A stretch of DNA of 64,000 bases from JAOTVV01 sp041602035 (GCA_041602035.1 JBFIHA010000006.1:1-64000), one strand, 5' to 3'. Shown: positions 46,225 through 56,332, counted from the stretch's first letter. Program-made: numbers and translations. Notes: generated from the sequence alone by a model not told the origin.

Positions 46225-47694
46225 ATGAAGATCCTGAGCCGATATCTGCTGCGGCAGCACGTGCTGCCCTTCGTCTTCGCCCTCTCGGCGCTGACGAGCT
46301 TCGAGCTGCTCCGCCAGGTCGCGCGCAAACTCGGAGACCTGCTCGGCAAAGGCCTCCCATGGACGGTGATCGCCGAGTTCTTCGCACTCACGATCCCGTT
46401 CCTCATAGCCATTACCCTCTCGATGTCGGTCCTGGTTGCGGTGTTGTACACCGTCAGCCGCATGGCAGGCGACCAGGAGCTGACGGCGATGCGGGCCGGT
46501 GGGATGTCACTCGGCCAGGTCATGCGCCCGCTGGTGCTGGCGGCGACGGCCGTCGCCCTGCTGTCGTTCCTATTCGGCGACCAGATCCTGCCCCGCACCA
46601 ACCATCGGCTGCGCAGTTTGATGACGGACATCTTTCGCACCAAGCCAACGTTCTCGCTGAGTGAGCACGTCATCAACGAAGTGAAGAAGGGCAGGCTCTC
46701 CCTTCGTGCCGCGCGTATTGATCAGGCGACGTACCGCATGCGTGATGTGACGCTCTACAATACGGAGGACAACGACCAGCCTCGCATCATCTACGCCGAC
46801 AGCGGCTACGTGGCCTTTGCCCCCAACCAGGAGGACCTGCACCTCACGCTGTACGACGGTGCCATCCACGAGTTCCACCGCTCGGATCCCAAGATGTTCC
46901 AGCAGACGGCATTCCGTCGCCAGGTGGTGCTGGTCCGTGGCGTGGGCTCCGAATTCGTGCGTCGCGAAACCGACGACTACCGCGGCGATCGCGAGATGGG
47001 AGTGTGTCAGCTCGAGGGAGTCGTGCGGGCCGCGCGGCACGACGCGCGCATCGCCGAGGAACGGGCCTGGATCGTGGAGCAAGGCGCCCTGCGGAGTCTG
47101 GTGGGGCTCCCACCGGTGCTGGGCGACTCCGTGGTCGACACCAGCACCCCGAGCCTCTACTGCCGCGGGCTGTCGCTCGCCGCCGGCCTGCTCACGCCGT
47201 CGGTCAGCGAGGCTCAGACGGTCCGCGGCGACATACCGGACCTCGAGGAGCAGGTCGATCAGCCGCGACCGGCCACGTTGGCGAGCCGAGCACCACGCGT
47301 ACGGCCAACCGAGGTTCGCGTCCACCGCGACCGGGCGCGCAGCTCCCGAGTCCGGGCCGCGGTGCATGCGGTAGAGCTTCACAAGAAGTACTCGATCCCG
47401 GCTGCCTGTATCGTGTTTGTCATCGTGGGCGTGCCCCTGGCCATGCGCTTCCCGCGCGGCGGGCTCGGCCTGGTCCTCGGGGCCAGCATGGTCGTGTTTT
47501 CGGTCTACTACATCGGCCTCATCGCCGGTGAAGCGCTCGCCAATCGACTCTCGGTGTCCCCATTCATTGCCATGTGGGCTTCCAACATCCTCATGGCCAC
47601 CCTCGGCGTGCTCGGTATCCTGTGGCAGCGTCGGTCTGGTGCGGTACCGCGTCGACGCTTCCTTCGCCGGACTCGTCGAGCCGAAACCTCATGA
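46225..47694 (+). CDS. lptF: LPS export permease LptF (YjgP/YjgQ family) with an enlarged periplasmic/linker region
   Basis: 489 residues from the ATG at 46225. Membrane helices lie near 12-35, 50-80 and 95-120, and three more near the C-terminus (LHKKYSIPAACIVFVIVGVP onward), with a periplasmic beta-jellyroll domain between (about 130-260). With LptG and LptB it extracts LPS from the inner membrane. LptF is normally about 360 residues. Here about 120 extra residues (about 265-385, Arg/Pro-rich, including DREMGVCQLEGVVRAARHDA and a SLYCRGLSLAAGLL helix) lie before the last three helices. Codon use in this segment keeps the same GC-rich pattern and there is no stop, so it looks real. It overlaps lptG by four bases. 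Confidence 0.88.
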   Translation: MKILSRYLLRQHVLPFVFALSALTSFELLRQVARKLGDLLGKGLPWTVIAEFFALTIPFLIAITLSMSVLVAVLYTVSRMAGDQELTAMRAGGMSLGQVMRPLVLAATAVALLSFLFGDQILPRTNHRLRSLMTDIFRTKPTFSLSEHVINEVKKGRLSLRAARIDQATYRMRDVTLYNTEDNDQPRIIYADSGYVAFAPNQEDLHLTLYDGAIHEFHRSDPKMFQQTAFRRQVVLVRGVGSEFVRRETDDYRGDREMGVCQLEGVVRAARHDARIAEERAWIVEQGALRSLVGLPPVLGDSVVDTSTPSLYCRGLSLAAGLLTPSVSEAQTVRGDIPDLEEQVDQPRPATLASRAPRVRPTEVRVHRDRARSSRVRAAVHAVELHKKYSIPAACIVFVIVGVPLAMRFPRGGLGLVLGASMVVFSVYYIGLIAGEALANRLSVSPFIAMWASNILMATLGVLGILWQRRSGAVPRRRFLRRTRRAETS

Positions 47695-48767
47695 TCCGCA
47701 CCCTCGACCGCTACCTCCTCCGGGAGTGGATCCGGATCTTCCTGGTCTCGGCGTTCGGCTTGCCCCTCATGGTGATCCTGATTCAGCTCACCGAGAGCCT
47801 CGATCGGTATTTGGCGCGGGATATCGGCTGGCAGGCCATCGCCTTGGGTTACTTCTTCAGTCTACCCGAGCGCGTGTTCCAAATCCTGCCGGCCGCCGTG
47901 CTGTTCGCCACCGTGTTCAGCATCGTCAACATGGCACGGCACTCGGAGCTCACCGCCGCCAAGGCGTCGGGCGTGAGTGCCCACCGGACCATCGTGCCCG
48001 TGGTGCTTGCGGCAACCGTGGCGGCCGGCATGGCTCTGGTCCTAGGCGAGCTGGCGCCGCCGGCCACGCGGCGGCAGCTGGAGTTGCTCGGCGAGCTGGA
48101 GCAGCGCGCACAGAGCGTGCGGTACAACTTCGTCTATCGGGCCGAGCGAGGCTGGGTGTATTCGATCCGCGAGCTCCACGTCCCGCGGCAACGCCTCCAG
48201 GACGTGATTTTCGAACGCGAGGGTACCGGTGCCGCGTACCCCACGCTCTCGATCCAGGCACGAACCGCCTCGTACGATTCCACGTCCGGCTGGATGCTCC
48301 GCTTCGGTCGCTTTCGCATCATTCCCGGCACGGACGAGGAACACGCCTTCGCGTTCGACTCGATGCGCATGGCGAGCCTGGTGGAGCCACCGGAAGCGCT
48401 GCTGGTCGAGCCCAAAAAGCCGGAAGAGATGGGCTACGGCGAGCTGGAACGGTATGTGGCCGCCCTAGAGCGCTCCGGTGGGGACGGCCGCCAATTGCGG
48501 GTCGACCTGGCCCTCAAGCTCGCCATCCCGTTCACATGCATCATTATCGCGATCTTCGCCGCCCCACTCGTGGTAGGCGCGCCCCGTGGCGGCAATGCCT
48601 TTGGCGTAGCCGTCGCGCTGCCGACGGCGATCGTGTTTCTGGTGTTGGTGCAACTGTCGCGGACGTTCGGCTCGGGCGGCCTCATCCCGCCCACCGTGGC
48701 CGCCTGGCTCCCCAACATGGTGTTCGCGGGGCTGGGGCTGTACTTGTTGCGACGGGCACCGACGTAG
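47691..48767 (+). CDS. lptG: LPS export permease LptG (YjgP/YjgQ family)
   Basis: 358 residues from the ATG at 47691 (ATGA overlap). Three membrane helices start the protein (MIRTLDRYLLREWIRIFLVS; about 10-35, 55-80, 95-120), then a jellyroll domain (about 130-265), then three helices with LALKLAIPFTCIIIAIFAAP and APRGGNAFGVAVALPTAIVF, as in the family. Normal length, unlike its neighbour. Only family position separates LptF and LptG here. Confidence 0.92.
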   Translation: MIRTLDRYLLREWIRIFLVSAFGLPLMVILIQLTESLDRYLARDIGWQAIALGYFFSLPERVFQILPAAVLFATVFSIVNMARHSELTAAKASGVSAHRTIVPVVLAATVAAGMALVLGELAPPATRRQLELLGELEQRAQSVRYNFVYRAERGWVYSIRELHVPRQRLQDVIFEREGTGAAYPTLSIQARTASYDSTSGWMLRFGRFRIIPGTDEEHAFAFDSMRMASLVEPPEALLVEPKKPEEMGYGELERYVAALERSGGDGRQLRVDLALKLAIPFTCIIIAIFAAPLVVGAPRGGNAFGVAVALPTAIVFLVLVQLSRTFGSGGLIPPTVAAWLPNMVFAGLGLYLLRRAPT

Positions 48768-48792
48768 GTGCTTAGGCGGTTAGGCGGTTGGC

Positions 48793-48822
48793 AAACGGGG
48801 CCCCCGTGAGGGGACCCCGTTT
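48793..48822. terminator. Bidirectional terminator between lptG and the TonB-dependent receptor gene
   Basis: AAACGGGG (48793-48800) pairs with CCCCGTTT (48815-48822), extended inward by CCCC/GGGG after one mismatch. On the plus strand TTTCTTG follows. The two genes converge here. Confidence 0.8.
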
Positions 48823-48849
48823 CTTGCTCCGAGCAGCGCTGGCGGTCGA

Positions 48850-51800
48850 CTAGAAGTCGTACCGCAGGCCGATCTGCACGCGCCACCGTGACGAGAGGTC
48901 CGAGACCCCGAGCACGTTGCGCTTGATCTCCCTGATCGCTTCTTCCTCCGTAATGGTACCAGCCTGGAAGTCTTGCACCGGGCCCAGCGCATCCGGGCCG
49001 ATGTAACGGTACACGCCGCGATCGTTGGTCGCGTCGTAGCTGCGCAGCTGAAGCAGGTTGTCCGTCTCGAAGAACGAAACGAGACGGGTCACGCCCCATT
49101 CGCTGTTCAGCAGGTTGGTCACGTTGAAGATGTCGCCCACCAACGTGAGCCGGTGGAACGAGCCACCGATCGCCCGACCGACGCCCACACGGAAGCTGGC
49201 GTCGAACCGGTTCCGCCACGGATTGCGGCAGGTGTTCCGCTCCGGGATACCGCCGCCCGCATCTTGTACCTCCTTGAGGCACGGCATGAGGTCGGCGACC
49301 AATGGGTTGTCGATCAGCGCGTTGAACCGCGCCAGGTCACCATTGACCGGGTCGGTGTTGTCAGCCGAGAAGTTGGACCCCGAGGCGTTGGGCACGAACA
49401 CGATGTCGTTGTGCCGGGAACCGATCTCTGAGGCCTCGTAGCCATCTCCGTTTGCGTCGCCGTTGATGGTGGGGGTGAACGGCGTTCCCGACTGCCCGGT
49501 GTACAGCAGCGTGAAACTCGTTGGGATGTTCGGGATCGGGATGTCGACGGTACCGCTCAGCACGATCCGGTGCGGCACGTCGAAGCGCGACGTGGTGAGC
49601 GACTTCTCGTTGGGGTTCTCACCACCGCTCACCGGCGAAAAACCGAAATTCGACGACGCGATGCTCGAGCCGAGGCTCGTCACGTCCTTTACGTTCTGGT
49701 ACGTGTAGCCCGCGCTGAATTCGTAGCCGTCCGAGAACCGCTTCTGGAACTGCACGGTCAGCGCGTAGGCCCGGTCGTCACTCCGGTTGGTGTGCCGCAG
49801 GATGTGCGCGAAGCTGGGGTCGAGTCGCGTCGGCCGAATGCCCGTCGAGCTGGAAAAGCCGACCGCCGGATCGCCGAACATCTGCCGCCCCTCGGCGTTC
49901 GTCGCACGCGGCGTGCGGGAGATGTTCATCTCCTGCTGGTAGATCGAGTTCAGGTGCTTGGTGTAGAGGAACTCCACCGTCCCGATGATGTCACCCGGAA
50001 GCCGTTGGTCGATCGCCGCGGACGCCTTGAGCTGCTGCGGGAACTTGAAGCCGTCGTCGAAGTAGTTGACCTGAGCCGTGGGTGTGGCGAGGCCGCTGCC
50101 GTCGGCACAGATCTGTGGTGGGTTCGTCGCGTTTGTGGCGTTGAACGTCGGAATCGATGCCGGGCTCCCACAGAACAGCGTCGCGATGTCGCGGCCCGTG
50201 TTGGTATAGGCGTTGCTCAGCCACACGTACGCCGGCCGGCCCGTGAACACACCCGCTCCGCCGCGCACGACCGTGCTGCGGTCGCCGCGTGCGTCCCAGT
50301 TGAAGCCGAGACGCGGGGCGAAGTGCAGGTTCCACGACGGCATCACGTCGGTGCGGATGGCACCGAGCGAGTCCGAATACGCGGCGTTGAGTGCCGCCGA
50401 GGCCTCCAGCGGCTGGTTGAGCCGCGGGTTGTCCCGCAGGACGGGCGCGTCTACTCGGACGCCCGCCGTGACCTTGAGGCCGGACGTCACGTCCCACTCG
50501 TCCTGCACGTACAGTCCCAGCTGCAACAGCGACCAGTCGGCGCGACCCGCCGTCTCTTGGGTCGTCTCACCCGGGAACGGGATCTGCACGAAGTAGGAGG
50601 ACGGTATTCCCGCCTCGAAGTCGGCGATGCTGTTGAACTGCCACCGGCCGATCGACGTGTGGAAGAACGTGTTGTCGAACTTGATCAGCTCGTTGTGCGT
50701 CCCCACCGTGATCGTGTGGTCGCCCCTGGCGAACGTGAGGTCGTTGGTGAACTCCCACACGTCCTGATCCAGGCGGTTCCGTTGCGAGAATCGCTCAGCA
50801 CCCATGTTGAACTGGTTGCCGAAAACCTGGCCGCCGATGTCGCTGTCGTTGTCGACCTCGATGAACGCGTACGGAACGAGCGGGTCGCGGGCGTCGCGAA
50901 TGCGCAGATACCCCACCCGGAACTCATTGAAGAACCTCCCACCACCGAGGGTGGAGTTGAGCTGCAGCACGGCCGAATTCGTCTTGTTCTTGATGGTGTA
51001 GCCGGCGTTTGACAGCTCGTAGCTGAACCGGCTCCGCGAGATCCCGAGATCGGCCGACGCCTCGGTATAGTTGTCGCGCACCGTCAGCGTGTGGTTGTCG
51101 CCGAGCTGCATGTCGAGCCGGCCAAAGAAGTTCTTGTTGGGCGTGTTGATCGTGAGGGGCCCGAACTCCCCGGCGTCGAGACCGTAGACGTTCTGCATGA
51201 CGTCCACCAGCCGCTGCGCGGAGTCGGCCGACACCTGCACATCCGTCGGGGCCTCACGGCCGATCGTCGGCCCGGTACTCGGCGTCTCGCGCGTCTGCCA
51301 CTCGGCGGCGCCGAAGAAGTGTAGCCTGTTCTGGATCAGGGGTCCGCCAAGCGAGAGCCCCCGCTGGTGCTGCAGGTATTCGCCAAACAGCGCGTCGTTG
51401 GCCGGGAGACTGTCCCGCACCAGCGCGTCCTGCTGGTAATACCAGAATGCCGAGCCGTGCCAGCGGTTGGTACCGCGCTTGGTGACGGCGTTGATGATGC
51501 CGCCCGAGAACCCGCTCTGGCGTACGTCGAACGGCGCGATCAGGACCTGGAATTCCTTTACCGCCTCGAGGCTGATGCTCTTGGCATCCACCTGCCCGCC
51601 GGGCTGGCCCGTCGAGCCGAGACCGAAGAGGTCGTTGTCCGACACGCCGTCGATCTGGATGTTGTTCTGCCGGTTGTGCCCGCCGCCCAATGACGGCGCG
51701 TCGTCCTGGATGCTCGCAATCTGCGGCACCGTGGCGACGAAATCCGTGAAGTTGCGGTTGAGCGTCGGCAGACGGCTCACCTGGGAATCCGACACGAATG

Positions 51801-52233
51801 CTGCCGTTCCCGTTCGGCTTACCGCAGTGAGTGGATCCTGCTCCTGGGCCGTCACCACGACGGCACCGAGCTGCACCGCGACCCGGCTCATCGTGAGGTT
51901 GAGGACCAGCTCCTGCTGGAGCCCGAGATAGAACAGGTCGCGGCCGGACTCCTGGTAGCCGATCAGCCGGGCCGTGAGCGTGTACGGCCCACCGACCGCC
52001 ACGTTCTCGATGTTGTAGCGCCCATTCGCCCGCGAGATCCCTTGGAATCGCTGTCCCGTGGAGGTATTGACCAGGAAGATCGTGGCACCCTCGACGGGCT
52101 GCCCGGTGTCATCCATGATCTGTCCACGGACGGCGGCGGTCGTGACTCCTTGGGCCGCGAGCGGCACGGCGCTGGCACCCGCCAAGACGATAAACGCCCC
52201 GACGGCAATGCACGCTCGTACCATCACACGCAT
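48850..52233 (-). CDS. TonB-dependent outer-membrane receptor with N-terminal carboxypeptidase-regulatory-like domain (Oar-like)
   Basis: 1127 residues. Signal peptide (ACIAVGAFIVLAGASAVPLA), then a carboxypeptidase-regulatory-like beta domain (about 30-120; GQIMDDTGQPVEGATIFLVN), a plug domain (about 130-250; RLPTLNRNFTDFVATVPQIA, NNIQIDGVSDNDLFG) and a barrel that ends in Phe (QIGLRYDF). The group resembles Oar of Myxococcus, which is needed for secretion of a protease, and relatives in Gemmatimonadota. Substrate unknown. The ATG has AGAGGAGA upstream. It stands alone on the minus strand. Confidence 0.92.
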   Translation of the reverse strand: MRVMVRACIAVGAFIVLAGASAVPLAAQGVTTAAVRGQIMDDTGQPVEGATIFLVNTSTGQRFQGISRANGRYNIENVAVGGPYTLTARLIGYQESGRDLFYLGLQQELVLNLTMSRVAVQLGAVVVTAQEQDPLTAVSRTGTAAFVSDSQVSRLPTLNRNFTDFVATVPQIASIQDDAPSLGGGHNRQNNIQIDGVSDNDLFGLGSTGQPGGQVDAKSISLEAVKEFQVLIAPFDVRQSGFSGGIINAVTKRGTNRWHGSAFWYYQQDALVRDSLPANDALFGEYLQHQRGLSLGGPLIQNRLHFFGAAEWQTRETPSTGPTIGREAPTDVQVSADSAQRLVDVMQNVYGLDAGEFGPLTINTPNKNFFGRLDMQLGDNHTLTVRDNYTEASADLGISRSRFSYELSNAGYTIKNKTNSAVLQLNSTLGGGRFFNEFRVGYLRIRDARDPLVPYAFIEVDNDSDIGGQVFGNQFNMGAERFSQRNRLDQDVWEFTNDLTFARGDHTITVGTHNELIKFDNTFFHTSIGRWQFNSIADFEAGIPSSYFVQIPFPGETTQETAGRADWSLLQLGLYVQDEWDVTSGLKVTAGVRVDAPVLRDNPRLNQPLEASAALNAAYSDSLGAIRTDVMPSWNLHFAPRLGFNWDARGDRSTVVRGGAGVFTGRPAYVWLSNAYTNTGRDIATLFCGSPASIPTFNATNATNPPQICADGSGLATPTAQVNYFDDGFKFPQQLKASAAIDQRLPGDIIGTVEFLYTKHLNSIYQQEMNISRTPRATNAEGRQMFGDPAVGFSSSTGIRPTRLDPSFAHILRHTNRSDDRAYALTVQFQKRFSDGYEFSAGYTYQNVKDVTSLGSSIASSNFGFSPVSGGENPNEKSLTTSRFDVPHRIVLSGTVDIPIPNIPTSFTLLYTGQSGTPFTPTINGDANGDGYEASEIGSRHNDIVFVPNASGSNFSADNTDPVNGDLARFNALIDNPLVADLMPCLKEVQDAGGGIPERNTCRNPWRNRFDASFRVGVGRAIGGSFHRLTLVGDIFNVTNLLNSEWGVTRLVSFFETDNLLQLRSYDATNDRGVYRYIGPDALGPVQDFQAGTITEEEAIREIKRNVLGVSDLSSRWRVQIGLRYDF

Positions 52234-52455
52234 AGGTATTCTCCTCTGTGAAATCGCCTAGAGTTGGAGGGGTTTACATAGGGCGCGGGTAAGTTGCCTC
52301 CAGTGCCAAACCGCGTCAAGTAACGGCGTGGCGACGGTTGGCGGAGGCCCGGACTCCGCCAGACGGCTCCGGACGAGCCCCTCAACACCCCGGGTCATAG
52401 CTTGGCAAGCTCGCGGTGGCGCACTACCGTTCGGGCTCACTCACGCGGGCTGCGT
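52234..52455. promoter_or_regulatory. Divergent upstream region of the TonB receptor and the NhaC-type gene
   Basis: 222 bases without a gene. On the minus strand a TTGACG is about 80 bases before the receptor start, but no convincing -10 partner is seen. A GGCGGA/TCCGCC inverted repeat with a 9-base loop lies about 52338-52358. Confidence 0.3.
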
Positions 52456-53871
52456 ATGACCTCCTACGGCTGGCTGTCGATCCTTCCTCCCGTGGTCGCC
52501 ATCGGCCTGGCGATCAAGACCAAGCAGGTCTACCTGTCGCTGGCCCTGTATGTTTTCCTCGGATGGACCATCATGAGCGGATGGAACCCGGTGGATGGGC
52601 TCATCCAATCCGTGGATACCTACCTGGCGTCTGCCACCGACGCCGACAACGCACGCGTGCTCCTGTTCAGCGTGCTGATCGGCTCGATGATCACGCTGAC
52701 GCAGGCCTCGGGCGGTATGCAGGGGTTCGTGGAGTGGTTCGAGCGACGACAACTGGCCACATCGCGCCGCTCGGTGGGATTTCTGGCCGCGATCGTGAGC
52801 ATGTTCCTGTTTCTGGAATCCAACTTCGGGCTGCTGGTGTCCGGATCGGTCGCCCGGCCCTTGTTCGACAAGTTCCGGATCTCACGTGAGAAGCTGAGCT
52901 ACCTCATCGACGCCACCGCGTCACCCAAGTGCATGCTGATCCCGATCAACGCCTGGGGCGCCTACGTGATCTCGCTGCTCGTGGCCCAGCAGGTGGTCAA
53001 CCCCACCGCGCTGCTCGTCGCCGCGCTCCCGCTCAATTTTTACGGCATTCTCGCGATCCTGCTCGCCATCGTCGTGATCGTGACGAACTGGAACCTGGGA
53101 CCGATGCGCGCGGCCGAGCGACGGGTGAGCGAGGAGGGTAAGCTCCTGCGGGACGGCGCCAAGCCGCTGGTGTCGTCCGAGATCACGGCCCTCACTCCGC
53201 CGGAGGGCGTTCCGCGTCGCGCGATCAACATGATCGCACCGATCGCGGTGATGGTAGGCACGGTGCCCATCGTGCTGTGGATGACCGGCGACGGCAACCT
53301 CATGAGCGGAAGCGGGTCGACCGCGGTCCTCTGGGGAGTCATCGTCGGCGTCCTCGTCGCCGTGGTGATGTACCGCGTGCAGGGGATCATGCGCGTCGCC
53401 GACGCGACCGAGCTGGTGATCAAGGGCATTCAAGGACTCGTGCCGCTCGTAATCGTCCTGTCCCTGGCCTTTGCCATCGGATCGACCACCCGCACCCTCG
53501 GGACCGGTGTGTTTGCCGCGCAGGCCGCCGAAGCGGCGCTCCCGACCTTTTTGGTGCCGGCCGTGATCTTCGTGATCGGCTCCTTCATTGCGTTCGCCAC
53601 CGGAACGTCCTGGGGTACCTTCGCCATCATGATCCCCATCGTGATTCCGATGGCGGACCTGCTCGGGCTGCATCCCTCGCTGGCACTCGCGGCCGCCCTC
53701 GGTGGCGGCGTGTTCGGCGACCATTGCTCGCCGATTTCCGACACCACCATCGTGGCCTCCATGGCCTCCGCCACCGACCATATCGACCACGTCCGTACCC
53801 AGATGCCGTACGCGCTCATCGCCGGGGGCGGAGCGATGGCGCTGTTCGTGGTGGCGGGAGTGCTGCTCTAG
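52456..53871 (+). CDS. Na+/H+ antiporter of the NhaC family
   Basis: 471 residues from the ATG at 52456, although no clear ribosome binding site precedes it. About eleven to twelve membrane helices. Family marks: an ASPKCMLIPINAWGAYVISL loop, GTSWGTFAIMIPIVIPMADL and, near the end, FGDHCSPISDTTIVASMASA followed by TDHIDHVRTQMPYAL, which is the hallmark of NhaC-type exchangers. It probably exchanges Na+ for H+ (or amino-acid/carboxylate pairs as in MleN). Confidence 0.9.
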   Translation: MTSYGWLSILPPVVAIGLAIKTKQVYLSLALYVFLGWTIMSGWNPVDGLIQSVDTYLASATDADNARVLLFSVLIGSMITLTQASGGMQGFVEWFERRQLATSRRSVGFLAAIVSMFLFLESNFGLLVSGSVARPLFDKFRISREKLSYLIDATASPKCMLIPINAWGAYVISLLVAQQVVNPTALLVAALPLNFYGILAILLAIVVIVTNWNLGPMRAAERRVSEEGKLLRDGAKPLVSSEITALTPPEGVPRRAINMIAPIAVMVGTVPIVLWMTGDGNLMSGSGSTAVLWGVIVGVLVAVVMYRVQGIMRVADATELVIKGIQGLVPLVIVLSLAFAIGSTTRTLGTGVFAAQAAEAALPTFLVPAVIFVIGSFIAFATGTSWGTFAIMIPIVIPMADLLGLHPSLALAAALGGGVFGDHCSPISDTTIVASMASATDHIDHVRTQMPYALIAGGGAMALFVVAGVLL

Positions 53872-53957
53872 CGTGAACGGGAAGCGGGACGCGTTCTCGT
53901 CTCGCCGTTTCACTTCCCGCTACCCCTTTCCGGCGTCCCGTCGGTAGTTTTCCTGCC

Positions 53958-54887
53958 ATGAAAACACTTCGCTCTCTCGCTTTCGTCACGGCAGGGTTCG
54001 CGTACGCCGTGATCGTGTTGGGGTTCATCGTTCGCATCACTGAGTCGGGCATGGGGTGCGGTGACGACTGGCCACTGTGCAACGGTCAGTTGATTCCTGC
54101 CTTCGACTCGGCCGAAACCGTGATCGAGTTCGGGCACCGCGTCGCCGTGCTCGGATTGGGCGCGCTGGTCGTTGCGGTCGCGATCGCGGCTTGGCGCACA
54201 CGCCAGGTACCGGGGGCTGGGGGGAGGGGCGGGACGCTCGCCCCGGCGCTCCTCGCACTAGGGCTGCTGGTGGTCCAGTCGTTGCTGGGCGCCCTGGCCG
54301 TCAAGCTGGAGCTGCCGCCGCACACGGTGGTGTTGCATCTCGGAACGGGGCTCGCGCTGTTGGCGACGCTGGTCGTGCTGGGCCTCCGGGCCGGTGTGCT
54401 CACGGGCACCACGGCACCACCGGGCTCCGGGATCGCGAGCGGCGGGATCCTGGCCGCGGCCGTCCTCGGCGCGCTCGTCGTGCTCATGGGAGGCATGACG
54501 GCGACCACCGGGGCATCCTCCGCCTGCATCGGCTTCCCACTCTGCAACGGCCAGGTGTGGCCGACCGCGGGGACGGGGGGACTCCAGCACATCCATTGGA
54601 CGCACAGGTTGCTCGCGTACGGCCTGCTTCTCCATCTGCTAGGGGTAGGGCTGGGCTTTCGCCGGAAGAAGGCGCCTCAGCGCCTCGAAATGGCCGCCTG
54701 GGTCGCCTTCGGGCTGGCCGTGGCCCAGGTGGCCGCGGGGGCCATCATGGTGCTGGCGTACCTGCCGCCCGTCTGGCGCGCGCTCCACGCGGTGCTCGGA
54801 ACCGCCGTGTGGGTGGCGTTAGTCTATGCGACGTGGGTGGCCCGCGGGCGGGCTCCATCGACGCTACCGGCCCCCACAGGCGGCTAG
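53958..54887 (+). CDS. ctaA: Heme A synthase (CtaA/COX15)
   Basis: 309 residues with eight membrane helices in two similar halves. It oxidises the methyl group of heme O to make heme A for cytochrome aa3-type oxidase. Both outer loops carry the Cys pair (GMGCGDDWPLCNG and SACIGFPLCNG). Haem-ligand histidines lie in EFGHRVAV, HTVVLHLGT, HIHWTHRLL and RALHAVLGT. RITESGMGCGDDWPLC is the family signature. No ctaB or oxidase genes are in the window. Confidence 0.95.
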   Translation: MKTLRSLAFVTAGFAYAVIVLGFIVRITESGMGCGDDWPLCNGQLIPAFDSAETVIEFGHRVAVLGLGALVVAVAIAAWRTRQVPGAGGRGGTLAPALLALGLLVVQSLLGALAVKLELPPHTVVLHLGTGLALLATLVVLGLRAGVLTGTTAPPGSGIASGGILAAAVLGALVVLMGGMTATTGASSACIGFPLCNGQVWPTAGTGGLQHIHWTHRLLAYGLLLHLLGVGLGFRRKKAPQRLEMAAWVAFGLAVAQVAAGAIMVLAYLPPVWRALHAVLGTAVWVALVYATWVARGRAPSTLPAPTGG

Positions 54888-54897
54888 GACCGGAGGC

Positions 54898-56295
54898 ATG
54901 CCCTTCTCCAGGGCTACGCTCACGTTGCTCTCGGCCCTGACCCTTGGGCTCGGAGCGTGCAGCTTGTCCGACGGTGGCACGGGTCCGGAGCCGAAGCCTA
55001 CCTTCCTCGGCACCGCCATCCTCACCAACCCGCACAACACCATCAGTGCCGTCGCAGAGGTTCGGGCGGCACTCTGGGACAGCGCCTTTGTCCGCTTCTG
55101 GCGGGACGGCCGCGTTCCGGCCCGCTCGCCGAGTTACGCGTTTGAGAACGACACGATCGTTCAGGTCCCCATCCTGGGGCTCGAAACGGCGGCCACCTAC
55201 ACGGTGGAGCTGAACCTGGTGCTCGGTGACAGCCTCGTGATGGTTGCCGATACGGGAACCTTTACGTCGGGAACGCTGCCCGCCTGGGTCCCACCGGCCG
55301 TGGCGGTGGGCACCGATACCACGCCCGGCTACCTGGCGCTCTCGTATCCAGACGGCCCGGTGATCGTGGACAACACGGGGACGGTCGTGTGGTACCGCCA
55401 TTTCCCCAACGGTGTCCTGAACTCCTTCCAAGCGCACGCCGATGGTCGCTACACCGTGCTCGGTCTCGACGACGCAGTGAACCAGTTTCGCGTACTCGAT
55501 GTCTTGGGCAACGAAGTCGGTACCCTCGCCTGTGTCGGCTACTCGACTCGCTTTCACGATTTCCTCGTGATGGCCGACGGCAGCGCATGGCTCCTGTGTG
55601 ACGAAACCCGTGTCATGGACCTTTCCGCATTGGGGGGCGTCGATACCGCCAAGGTGACTGCCAGTGTGGTCCAGCATGTGAGTGCGGCTGGCGACGTGCT
55701 GTTCGAGTGGCACGCGTTCGATCACTTCGCGATCACCGACATGCCCGCCGGTGACCGGGACGGACCCAACGTCAACTTCACGCACGCGAACGGGATCGCG
55801 TTGGATGGGGACGGAAACCTGCTGCTGTCGTTCCGGAGCCTGAACGAGGTCACGAAGGTGAGCGTCTCGACGGGCGAGGTGCTGTGGCGATTCGGCGGGC
55901 TGCGGAATCAGTTCACGTTTCTCAACGATTCCAAGGGCACCTTCGAGCGTCAGCACGGCGTGCGCTCCAGCGGCCCCGGTCTGCTTCAGATGCTCGACAA
56001 CGGGGTACGCGCCCCCAGCCGGTTCCTCCGCTATCTCATGAATCCCGCCGCGCGTACGGCTCTCCTGGTCGTCGAGTTCCTGGACGCCCCCGAGACCTAC
56101 ACCAACGTGGGTGGCGCCACGCAGTATTATCCGTCCAACGGACACGCCGTGGTCACCTTCGGGCGCGCCGGGAAGGTGGTGGAAGTCGACGAGGCGGGAA
56201 ATCGCGCGTGGGAGCTGCAGGGCCTGGACGGGATCTACGTGTTTCGCGTGCAGCGTATCACTTCCCTGTACGCCCCGGGGGTGGACGCTCCCTGA
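54898..56295 (+). CDS. Arylsulfotransferase (ASST)-like beta-propeller lipoprotein
   Basis: 465 residues from the ATG at 54898 (GGAGG upstream); a longer frame into ctaA is not used. Lipoprotein signal with lipobox LGAC. A short Ig-like domain (about 40-130) is followed by a six-bladed propeller with repeated GxVVWYRHFP-, GEVLWRFGG- and HANGIALDGDGNLLLSFRSL-type strands, as in the arylsulfotransferase family. The true catalytic activity is uncertain, since many such propellers are only structural. Ten bases after ctaA. Confidence 0.75.
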   Translation: MPFSRATLTLLSALTLGLGACSLSDGGTGPEPKPTFLGTAILTNPHNTISAVAEVRAALWDSAFVRFWRDGRVPARSPSYAFENDTIVQVPILGLETAATYTVELNLVLGDSLVMVADTGTFTSGTLPAWVPPAVAVGTDTTPGYLALSYPDGPVIVDNTGTVVWYRHFPNGVLNSFQAHADGRYTVLGLDDAVNQFRVLDVLGNEVGTLACVGYSTRFHDFLVMADGSAWLLCDETRVMDLSALGGVDTAKVTASVVQHVSAAGDVLFEWHAFDHFAITDMPAGDRDGPNVNFTHANGIALDGDGNLLLSFRSLNEVTKVSVSTGEVLWRFGGLRNQFTFLNDSKGTFERQHGVRSSGPGLLQMLDNGVRAPSRFLRYLMNPAARTALLVVEFLDAPETYTNVGGATQYYPSNGHAVVTFGRAGKVVEVDEAGNRAWELQGLDGIYVFRVQRITSLYAPGVDAP

Positions 56296-56332
56296 GCGCA
56301 CACGCCATCCGTGGAACACCATCACAAGAAAA

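Noticed and set aside
46817..47374. Possible frameshift in lptF suggested by an alternate open frame
   Set aside because: The main frame is open throughout and returns to the conserved LHKKYSIP region without a change of phase; the other frame is a high-GC shadow.
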